From: an uncultured Verrucomicrobiota bacterium
GTDB lineage: Bacteria; Verrucomicrobiota; Kiritimatiellia; RFP12; UBA1067
DNA: 13,598 bases
NCBI GenBank assembly: GCA_946615875.1
Contig: CAMOIK010000039.1
Coordinates: forward strand, 1 to 13,598
Direction: 5' to 3'
The notes under the pieces are model-generated. The model did no database searches, was not told where the DNA came from, and was given only the letters and a program-made list of their open reading frames with translations. Position 1 is the stretch's first letter, and every line of letters starts with the position of its first letter. Position numbers and translations under genes: made by a program. This document shows positions 8,259 through 13,598 of this stretch, piece after piece.

Positions 8259-9355
8259 GCATCAAGCACGAACCCGTGGAGCTGGCGATCGTCGGCGGCG
8301 GCGCGGCCGGCCTGATGGCCGCCGCGGCGGCGCGCAGCCGCCGCCTGGGCTGCGTCGTGGTCGAGCGCAAGGCGCGCATCGGCTCCAAGATGCTGATGAC
8401 GGCGAACGGCCGCTGCAACTTCACCAAGGACGTTTCGGCGCAGCGAATGCTCGCCGACATCGGCGAGCCTGTCGCCTCGTTCGTCCGCCAGGCGCTTGAG
8501 GCGTTTCCGCCCTCGGCCATCGCGGGCGGCTTCCGCGCCAGAGGGCTGCGCATCAAACGCATGGCGGACGGGCGGCTCTTCCCCTCCAGCGAGAAGGCGG
8601 CCGACGTCGTGCACGTCTTCGGCGACCTCCTGCGCGAGGGCGAAGTGCCGCTCCTTTCCAACTGCCCGGTCGTCGGCATCCAGCCGGTGAAGAACGGCTT
8701 CATCGTGGCGACGCGCCATTTCACGCTGTGGGCGCGGCGCGTGCTCGTCGCCACCGGCGGCCTTTCGTTCCCCAAGACGGGCAGCGTGGGCGACGGCCAG
8801 GGCTTTGCGCGCTCGCTCGGCCACCGCGTCGAGCCGTGCCGCGCCGGGCTCACCGGCTTCGAGTGCATGGCGCCGTCGGCGGCGAGGTTCGAGCGCGCCG
8901 CGGCCTCCGTGCTGGTCGGCGGCGAAGCCGTGTGCCGCTACGAGGGCGAAGTGGAGTTCGAGCGCTGGGGGGTGTCGGGCGCGGCGGTTTACAACTGCTC
9001 GCGCGTCGTCGCCAGAAGGAATCTCGAGGGCGCGTTCACGCTCCGCCTCGATACTCCGCAGGGAGCGTTCGACTTCCAGTCGCCGAAGATGCGCCCGCTC
9101 AAGGAGGCGATCGTCACGATCGGCGGCGTTTCGCTCGGCGAGGTGGATCCGCACACCATGCAGTCTCGCATCGTGCCCGGCCTGTATTTCGCCGGCGAGG
9201 TGCTGGATATCGACGGCCCGACAGGCGGCTACAACCTTTCGCTCGCCTTCGCCACCGCGCGCCTGGCGGTCGAGAGCATTTCGAGGGAGACGTCCTATTC
9301 GTCGCAGAAGTCCCAAACGCCGCCCGTTCGCCGGCGCGGGAAAGGAGAGGCGTGA
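8255..9355 (+). CDS. HI0933-family (BaiN/YhiN-like) FAD-dependent oxidoreductase, shortened
   Basis: 366 aa, starting at GTG 8255 inside the GTGA that also holds the previous stop; AGGA at 8244-8247 lies 7 nt upstream. The N-terminal FAD-binding Rossmann motif is ELAIVGGGAAGLMAA, followed by the family signature MTANGRCNFT, then ATGGLSFPKTGSVGDGQGFA and, near the end, GLYFAGEVLDIDGPTGGYN, all classic for HI0933/YhiN. Between the last two motifs the spacing is short: about 95-100 residues lie between the EPCRAGL region (about 192) and IGGV (about 288), where E. coli YhiN has roughly 180, so the helical subdomain seems missing. The C terminus has a charged tail, TPPVRRRGKGEA. The substrate of this family is mostly unknown; BaiN acts on bile acid intermediates, which should not be assumed here. 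The protein is cytosolic and translationally coupled to both neighbours. Confidence 0.9.
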   Translation: MSIKHEPVELAIVGGGAAGLMAAAAARSRRLGCVVVERKARIGSKMLMTANGRCNFTKDVSAQRMLADIGEPVASFVRQALEAFPPSAIAGGFRARGLRIKRMADGRLFPSSEKAADVVHVFGDLLREGEVPLLSNCPVVGIQPVKNGFIVATRHFTLWARRVLVATGGLSFPKTGSVGDGQGFARSLGHRVEPCRAGLTGFECMAPSAARFERAAASVLVGGEAVCRYEGEVEFERWGVSGAAVYNCSRVVARRNLEGAFTLRLDTPQGAFDFQSPKMRPLKEAIVTIGGVSLGEVDPHTMQSRIVPGLYFAGEVLDIDGPTGGYNLSLAFATARLAVESISRETSYSSQKSQTPPVRRRGKGEA

Positions 9356-9963
9356 ATCTTGCGATCTGGGTGGCGCCTTACGCGCTGTGGATGGCGCTGA
9401 TGCTGGCGCTGCCGGCGGAGGCGTGGGCGTATGCGGTGCGCAGCGGCGTGTGCGCGGCCGGCCTCGTCGCGGCCTGGTGGCTGTTCAGGCGCGGCGGCGG
9501 GCGCGTGCGCATCGGCAAGCGCGCGTTTGCCGTTGGCGTGCTGTGCGGCGTGGCGGTGTGGGCGCTGTGGGTGCTGCCCGAGCGTTTCGCGTGGTATCGC
9601 GAGTGGCTGGTGGTGGGCGACGTCGGCTCCACGGCGCCTTCGCCCTACGATCCGGCGGCGTGCGGATGGCCGCTGACTCTCGTGCGCCTCGCGGGCTCGG
9701 CGTTCGTCATATCGGCGGCGGAAGAGATGTTCTTCCGTCGCTGGCTCTACCGCTGGCTTGGGGCGGATGCGTCCGCGTTCCTGTGGATGGTGGCGCTTTT
9801 CGCCGTCGAGCACGACCGCCCGGCCGTGGCCGCGCTGGCCGGCGCGGCATACGGCGTTGTCGCGCTGCGGCGCGGTCTGGGCGCGGCCATCGTCGCGCAC
9901 GCCACCACCAACCTGCTGCTCGGCGTGCAGGTGGTGGCGACCGAGGACTGGGCGTTCTGGTGA
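9352..9963 (+). CDS. CPBP-family intramembrane protease (exosortase-type CAAX protease-related)
   Basis: 203 aa from GTG 9352, again in a GTGA shared with the previous stop (9353-9355). AGGAG at 9343-9347 lies 4 nt upstream. The protein is strongly hydrophobic with about six membrane segments (for example 3-22, 27-46, 55-76 and 112-122). The CPBP motifs are present: EEMFFR at 124-129 (EExxxR), FAVEH with His154, and HATTN at 183-187. The wording FAVEHDRP, then AGAAYGVVALRRGLGAAIVAH (split at 163-183) is close to the CAAX prenyl protease-related proteins found in species with exosortase/PEP-CTERM sorting. In that family the two Glu and the two His form the active site. Neither an exosortase nor an obvious PEP-CTERM substrate is in this window. 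The context suggests maturation of exported proteins, which is an inference. Confidence 0.87.
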   Translation: MNLAIWVAPYALWMALMLALPAEAWAYAVRSGVCAAGLVAAWWLFRRGGGRVRIGKRAFAVGVLCGVAVWALWVLPERFAWYREWLVVGDVGSTAPSPYDPAACGWPLTLVRLAGSAFVISAAEEMFFRRWLYRWLGADASAFLWMVALFAVEHDRPAVAALAGAAYGVVALRRGLGAAIVAHATTNLLLGVQVVATEDWAFW

Positions 9964-9970
9964 AAGGAGG
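9963..9970 (+). promoter_or_regulatory. Ribosome binding site fixing the GH16 start at GTG 9978
   Basis: AAAGGAGG is a near-perfect anti-SD match, overlaps the last base of the CPBP stop codon and ends 7 nt before GTG 9978. It argues for 9978 over the in-frame GTG at 9960, which would place this site inside the coding sequence. Confidence 0.75.
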
Positions 9971-9977
9971 GTTTGCG

Positions 9978-10877
9978 GTGAAAGGCGATTACGGACGGCT
10001 CTGGGCTCTGGCGAGGCGGACGCGCACGGCGATCGCGTGGACGGCGGCCGCCGCCGCGCTGCATTTCGCGAATGCGGCGCCGCCGGCGCGCACGACGAAG
10101 ATGAGGCCCACCGGGCCGTTGAAGTGGGAGCTGAAGTTCACCGAGAATTTCAACGGGACGAGCCTGAATCCGAAGCTGTGGGCGCGCATCCCCGGGCCGG
10201 AGCCGGGCGAGCGCTGCCCGGACTGGCGCAAGAACATGTCGCTGCGCGACGATCTGGCGGTGGTCGAGGACGGCCAGCTCCATCTCTACGGAGTGAAGAA
10301 CGGCGACACGGCGGCTGACCCGCGCGAATTCCTGTGCGGCGGCGTCACGACGCGGGGGCTCTTCAACATGAAGTATGGCAAGGTGGAGATACGCGCCAAG
10401 CTGGAGGCGAACAAGGGCGCGTGGCCGGCCATCTGGCTCATGCCGCAGTCTTCCTCGTTCCCCTGGCCGACGTGCGGGGAGATCGACGTCATAGAGCGCC
10501 TCAACCACGATCCGTTCGTCTATCAGACGGTGCATTCGGGCTGGACCGCCTCCAACAAATCCAATCCTCCCAGCGGCGGCAAGGGGAAGATCAAGCCTGA
10601 CGACTGGAACGTCTTCGCCTTGGAATGGTCGCCCGACCGCATCGTCTGGCGCGTCAACGGCGCACTCACGCACTCCTACCCGAAAGTCTCCGGCGAGCAG
10701 GATCGCTGGCCGTGGACGGTGCCGTTCTATCTGATGATCGACATGCAGCTGGGCGGCTCGTGGGTGGGGCCGGTCGAAGGCTCGACTCTCCCCGTTGCGA
10801 TGCATGTCGATTGGGTGAAGTTCTACCAGCTCACGCAGGGCGCTCGCCGCATAAGCGAGTTCTCGCGCCCGCGCTAG
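9978..10877 (+). CDS. Exported glycoside hydrolase family 16 (laminarinase-like beta-glucanase)
   Basis: 299 aa. The N terminus has a basic region with Arg13-Arg14, a hydrophobic Ala-rich stretch at 18-31 and a likely cleavage after ANA (31-33), so it is exported; whether by Sec or Tat is unclear because the RR motif is imperfect. The rest is one GH16 beta-jelly-roll: GGVTTRGLFNMKYGKVEIRAK (split over two strands), WPAIWLMPQ at about 149-157, and the catalytic EIDVIE at 168-173, giving nucleophile Glu168, Asp170 and acid/base Glu173. The DWNVFALEW and HVDWVKFYQ strands near the end are also typical. Family members hydrolyse beta-1,3 or beta-1,3/1,4 glucans, agarose or carrageenan; the sequence resembles the bacterial laminarinase/lichenase branch, but the exact substrate cannot be read. 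It lacks a separate carbohydrate-binding module. It is the last gene of the operon from 5115. Confidence 0.9.
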   Translation: MKGDYGRLWALARRTRTAIAWTAAAAALHFANAAPPARTTKMRPTGPLKWELKFTENFNGTSLNPKLWARIPGPEPGERCPDWRKNMSLRDDLAVVEDGQLHLYGVKNGDTAADPREFLCGGVTTRGLFNMKYGKVEIRAKLEANKGAWPAIWLMPQSSSFPWPTCGEIDVIERLNHDPFVYQTVHSGWTASNKSNPPSGGKGKIKPDDWNVFALEWSPDRIVWRVNGALTHSYPKVSGEQDRWPWTVPFYLMIDMQLGGSWVGPVEGSTLPVAMHVDWVKFYQLTQGARRISEFSRPR

Positions 10878-10885
10878 CCGAAATA

Positions 10886-10894
10886 TGGTATAAT
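10886..10894 (+). promoter_or_regulatory. Extended -10 promoter directly upstream of clpC
   Basis: TG at 10886-10887, one base, then TATAAT at 10889-10894: a perfect TGnTATAAT in an otherwise GC-rich window. No good -35 box is seen at 16-18 nt, which extended -10 promoters tolerate. Transcription would be expected to begin about 7 nt downstream, near 10900-10902, next to the ATG at 10904, so the message would be leaderless or nearly so. It agrees with the absence of a Shine-Dalgarno sequence. Confidence 0.65.
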
Positions 10895-10903
10895 ATGTCC
10901 CCT

Positions 10904-13366
10904 ATGAATTTCACGAAGAACGCATTGGACGCGATCAACGGCGCCGAGGGGTGCGCGAGACAGCTCGGGCACGACCACGTCGGCTCCGAGCATATCTTCC
11001 TCGCCATGCTGGCGATCCCCAAGTGCGAGGCCTGCCAGCGTCTGGTCAAGCTCGGCCATTCCCCGGACGATCTGACCGAGTCGATGCGCATGATGATTTC
11101 CGGCGAGACCAGCAGCCTGATGGTGCGCGGCCCGCTGCCGATGTCGGCGCGGACGCGCAAGGTGCTGGAGATCGCCCAGCTTGCCGCGGGGGCTGGCAAC
11201 CCGGTGGGCACCGCCGCCATGGTGCTGGGGATGCTGCGCGAAGGCGAGAACCTGGCGGCGCAGCTGCTCTTCAACGCCGGTCTCACCGCCGAGAAGTTCG
11301 ACGCCGCCGGCACCCAGGGCGGCAAGGACGCGCAGGACGGCGACGAGGAGGGCGACGCCGGCTCCGGCGACGGCGCCGAGGATGGCGACGGCGCGCAAGG
11401 GGGCGGCGAGGGCGGCAAGGAGCAGAAGACCCCGACCGTGAACGCATACGGCCGCGACCTCACCGAACTCGCGCGCCTGGGCAAACTCGACCCCGTCGTG
11501 GGCCGCGAGAAGGAGCTGCGCCGCGTCATACAGATACTCAGCCGCCGCACGAAGAACAACGCCGTGCTGATCGGCGAGGCGGGCGTGGGCAAGACCGCCG
11601 TGGCGGAGGGGCTCGCGCAGGCCATTCACCTCGCCCAGGTGCCGGAAAGAATGCAGCGCAAGCGCGTCGTCGCCCTGGACATGGCGCGCGTCGTCGCCGG
11701 CACGCAGTATCGCGGCCAGTTCGAGGAAAGGCTCAAGCGCATTATCGACGAGACCAAGCGCAGCGGAGACATCATCCTCTTCCTCGATGAAATCCACACA
11801 TTGGTCGGCGCGGGCGGCGCGGAGGGCGCGATGGACGCCGCCAACATCCTCAAGCCGGCGCTGGCGCGCGGCGAGCTGCAGTGCATCGGCGCCACCACTC
11901 TCAAGGAATACCACAAGTCGATAGAGAAGGACGCCGCCCTGGAGCGCCGCTTCCAGTCCGTCCAGATCGACGAACCCGGCGTGGCGGACGCCGTGCGCAT
12001 CCTCGAGGGCGTGGCGCCGAAATACGAGGAGCACCACGGCGTCAGGTTCCCGGAGGAGGCTCTGCGCGCCGCCGTGGAGCTGACCGCCAGGTATCTGCCG
12101 AGCCGCCAGCTGCCGGACAAGGCGATAGACGCCATCGACGAGACGGGTTCGCGTCTGCGCATGAAGGCGAGCCGCCGCCCGGAAAGGCTGATGCGGATGC
12201 AGGCCGAGATGGATGCGATCCGCGGCAGGAAGGACGAAGCCGTGAAGGCGGGCGACTTCGACGCCGCCGCCGAGTGCCGCGACGCGCTGCGCGAAAAGGC
12301 GGCGCGTTTCGCCGAGGCTTTGAAGGAATGGCGCGCCAAGAACGAAGAAGAGGTGCTGGAGGCGGGCGAGGCCGACGTCGCAGAGACCGTCAGCTCGATG
12401 AGCGGCGTGCCGGTGGAGCGCATGGACGCCACGACGGCCGAGAAGCTGCTGGGGCTGGAAGCCACGCTGGGCGAGGTCGTGGTGGGCCAGGCTGATGCCG
12501 TCAAGGCCATCGCGAAGGCGCTGCGCCGCTCCCGCGCGTTCCTCGCCGACCCCAAGCGCCCGATCGGCTCCTTCCTCTTCCTGGGCCCGACGGGCGTGGG
12601 CAAGACCCACCTGGCCAAGATGCTGGCGGAGAGGGTTTACGGCGACGAAAAGGCGCTCGTCACGCTCGACATGAGCGAATTCCAGGAGCGCTATTCCTCC
12701 TCGCGGCTCGTCGGCGCGCCTCCGGGCTACGTCGGCTACGACGAGGGCGGCCAGCTCTCGGAGAAGATCCGCCGCCGTCCGTATTCCGTGGTGCTTTTCG
12801 ACGAGTTCGAGAAGGCCAACTCCGACGTGTGCAACATGCTGCTGCAGGTGATGGACGACGGCCGCCTCACCGATGGACAGGGCAGGGTCATCGACTTCCG
12901 GAACACCATCGTCATCTGCACGGCCAACCTCGGCTTCGATTTCGCCCGCGAAGGCCACAGCCTCGGCTTCTCCGACGCCAACGCCACGACGAGCCACGAA
13001 ATCCTGAAGGAGAGGCTCATGGACGAGGCCAAGCGCACTTTCCGTCCCGAACTCCTCAACCGTTTCGACGAGATCGTGGTCTTCCGCAAACTGGAGCGAG
13101 ACGACATAAAGGCGATCCTCAAACTCGAATTCTCGCGTCTGGAAGAACGTATCAAGGCGATTGGCGTCACATTGAAGCTCGACGCCAAGGCGGCGGACTT
13201 CCTGGCGGAAAAAGGCATGGACCCGGCGCTCGGCGCCCGGCCTCTGCGCCGCGTCGTGCAGGACTTCGTGGAAGATCCTCTTGCCGACCTGGTCCTGGCG
13301 GGGAAGACCAAGCCGCTGATGCACGTGAGGCTGGACAAAGACGGCCAGAAGCTGAAAATCTCGTGA
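10904..13366 (+). CDS. clpC: ClpC-type AAA+ unfoldase, ATPase partner of ClpP
   Basis: 820 aa. Two Clp N repeats fill about 1-136 (GHDHVGSEHIFLAML is typical). A Gly/Asp/Glu-rich linker at about 137-178 is unusually long. D1 has Walker A GEAGVGKT at 224-231 and Walker B IILFLDEIH at 290-298. The middle region around 440-465 (KDEAVKAGDFDAAAECRDAL) resembles the UVR motif of ClpC and is far shorter than the coiled-coil of ClpB. D2 has Walker A GPTGVGKT at 561-568, Walker B with Asp633-Glu634, pore loop GAPPGYVGYDEGG, and LGF at 687-689 where ClpP-binding Clp proteins carry their IGF/VGF-type loop. It therefore should unfold substrates for ClpP rather than act as a disaggregase. ATG 10904 is preferred to the in-frame ATG 10895, which abuts the -10 box and would not be in the transcript. 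Neither start has a Shine-Dalgarno site. Confidence 0.93.
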   Translation: MNFTKNALDAINGAEGCARQLGHDHVGSEHIFLAMLAIPKCEACQRLVKLGHSPDDLTESMRMMISGETSSLMVRGPLPMSARTRKVLEIAQLAAGAGNPVGTAAMVLGMLREGENLAAQLLFNAGLTAEKFDAAGTQGGKDAQDGDEEGDAGSGDGAEDGDGAQGGGEGGKEQKTPTVNAYGRDLTELARLGKLDPVVGREKELRRVIQILSRRTKNNAVLIGEAGVGKTAVAEGLAQAIHLAQVPERMQRKRVVALDMARVVAGTQYRGQFEERLKRIIDETKRSGDIILFLDEIHTLVGAGGAEGAMDAANILKPALARGELQCIGATTLKEYHKSIEKDAALERRFQSVQIDEPGVADAVRILEGVAPKYEEHHGVRFPEEALRAAVELTARYLPSRQLPDKAIDAIDETGSRLRMKASRRPERLMRMQAEMDAIRGRKDEAVKAGDFDAAAECRDALREKAARFAEALKEWRAKNEEEVLEAGEADVAETVSSMSGVPVERMDATTAEKLLGLEATLGEVVVGQADAVKAIAKALRRSRAFLADPKRPIGSFLFLGPTGVGKTHLAKMLAERVYGDEKALVTLDMSEFQERYSSSRLVGAPPGYVGYDEGGQLSEKIRRRPYSVVLFDEFEKANSDVCNMLLQVMDDGRLTDGQGRVIDFRNTIVICTANLGFDFAREGHSLGFSDANATTSHEILKERLMDEAKRTFRPELLNRFDEIVVFRKLERDDIKAILKLEFSRLEERIKAIGVTLKLDAKAADFLAEKGMDPALGARPLRRVVQDFVEDPLADLVLAGKTKPLMHVRLDKDGQKLKIS

Positions 13367-13373
13367 CCGCCGC

Positions 13374-13395
13374 CCCCTCGCTTTGACAAAAGGGG
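13374..13395 (+). terminator. Weak candidate terminator hairpin after clpC
   Basis: Eight nt after the clpC stop region, CCCCT (13374-13378) can pair with AGGGG (13391-13395), and TTT (13382-13384) with AAA (13388-13390) above a 3-nt bulge. The T content downstream (ACTAAGTTTC) is low, so this is a weak terminator at best. It overlaps the candidate -35 box; the two readings may compete. Confidence 0.3.
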
Positions 13396-13411
13396 ACTAA
13401 GTTTCAATATT
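13383..13411 (+). promoter_or_regulatory. Candidate rightward promoter in the final intergenic region
   Basis: A perfect TTGACA at 13383-13388, a 17-nt spacer, and AATATT at 13406-13411 (4 of 6 matches to TATAAT). It is a rare AT-rich patch in this window. Transcription would begin near 13418, just before the hairpin at 13431, and would run into the palindrome array and off the window. Confidence 0.35.
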
Positions 13412-13430
13412 CGCTCGATCTTGGCGCAAA

Positions 13431-13454
13431 ATGCCGCACTTCCTGGTGCGGCAT
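13431..13454. other. Perfect 9-bp inverted repeat (RNA hairpin or leftward terminator)
   Basis: ATGCCGCAC at 13431-13439 and GTGCGGCAT at 13446-13454 are perfect complements around a 6-nt TTCCTG loop. On the + strand no T-run follows. On the minus strand the stem is followed by TTTTGCGCC, so it could terminate a leftward transcript entering from the right. The left arm can also pair with TGCGGCA at 13484-13490, giving an alternative structure. Confidence 0.6.
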
Positions 13455-13502
13455 CGGCCTCCCCTTGTGCCGTTGCAAGTCGATGCGGCAGGGCGCCCCC
13501 GT

Positions 13503-13595
13503 TCTCTATATATAGAGACCACCCGACTCCATATATAGAGAACCCCATGCTCTATATATAGAGAATCCCATGCTCCATGCATGGCCAACCGCGTC
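13503..13595. repeat. 23-nt tandem array of four palindromes
   Basis: Palindromes are centred at 13510.5, 13533.5, 13556.5 and 13579.5, that is, exactly 23 nt apart. Unit 1 is TCTCTATATATAGAGA (13503-13518). Unit 2 is CTCCATATATAGAG (13527-13540) with one broken pair. Unit 3 is CTCTATATATAGAG (13550-13563). Unit 4 has a different core, CCATGCATGG (13575-13584), but keeps the spacing. Spacers are similar, for example AACCCCATG and AATCCCATG before units 3 and 4. Unit 1 is preceded by unrelated sequence; whether the array continues beyond the window is unknown. Nothing else of this kind occurs in the window. It lies in the 232-nt stretch after clpC that holds no gene. Confidence 0.8.
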
Positions 13596-13598
13596 TCG

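Noticed and set aside
9960..9977. GTG at 9960 as GH16 start, giving a third GTGA overlap
   Set aside because: It would put the near-perfect AAAGGAGG inside the coding region, and GTG 9978 has the right 7-nt spacing. It is possible but less likely.
10843..10866. CTCGC/GCGAG stem, or GCGAG-TT-CTCGC, at the GH16 end as a terminator
   Set aside because: It lies inside the coding sequence, the pairings compete, and no T-run follows.
10895..10903. ATG at 10895 as clpC start
   Set aside because: It begins one base after the -10 hexamer, adds only Met-Ser-Pro, has no ribosome binding site and would lie upstream of the predicted transcript start. It remains possible if clpC is read through from the GH16 operon.
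10874..13324. Long minus-strand open frame (816 codons) opposite clpC
   Set aside because: No motifs and a composition expected of the reverse complement of a GC-rich gene; clpC on the + strand is unmistakable.
13397..13588. Minus-strand 63-codon frame across the palindrome array
   Set aside because: The 23-nt period is not a multiple of three, so no peptide repeat results, and there is no ribosome binding site or known motif.
13503..13595. CRISPR array
   Set aside because: The period is only 23 nt, with a 14-16-nt palindrome and 7-9-nt spacers that resemble one another, so there is no room for distinct spacers and no cas gene is present.

Overview
The window is strongly G+C-rich and almost fully coding, and every supported gene lies on the + strand. 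It suggests a bacterium with an outer membrane and a well-developed secreted proteome, most likely of the Planctomycetes-Verrucomicrobia-Chlamydiae group (for example gut Kiritimatiellae). The pointers are an FHA-CpaF Tad ATPase, an LA_2272-type surface repeat protein, an exosortase-type CPBP protease, and large secreted multidomain proteins. No rRNA or marker phylogeny is present, so this placement is an inference.

Layout. (1) 1-921: the C-terminal half of an EttA-type ABC-F translation factor, cut by the window edge. (2) 969-3374: two Tad/Flp pilus genes, an FHA-domain CpaF/TadA ATPase and a short TadB; no tadC, pilin, secretin or prepilin peptidase follows. (3) 3420-4319: a YeaD-type hexose-6-phosphate mutarotase. 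(4) 4414-5037: an exported protein made of about nine G-x-Q-x-G-x-x-N repeats. (5) 5115-10877: a tightly packed run of four genes. They encode a 1047-aa exported protein (thioredoxin-like fold, transglutaminase-like core, F5/8C-like C terminus), a shortened HI0933-family flavoprotein, a CPBP membrane protease and an exported GH16 glycosidase. The first three are joined by 4-nt GTGA stop/start overlaps. (6) 10904-13366: a ClpC-type AAA+ unfoldase with its own extended -10 promoter, placed so that the transcript would start at or next to the start codon. (7) 13367-13598: 232 non-coding bases with a possible promoter, a perfect 9-bp hairpin and four palindromes spaced exactly 23 nt apart.

How the parts may work together. 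Genes 4414 to 10877 are all cell-envelope or export-related except the flavoprotein and look like one or two transcripts for surface protein and polysaccharide handling; this is a context inference. The Tad pair would drive pilus assembly with partners encoded elsewhere. ClpC and EttA are housekeeping functions. The least explained items are the transglutaminase-like operon and the 23-nt palindrome array at the right edge.
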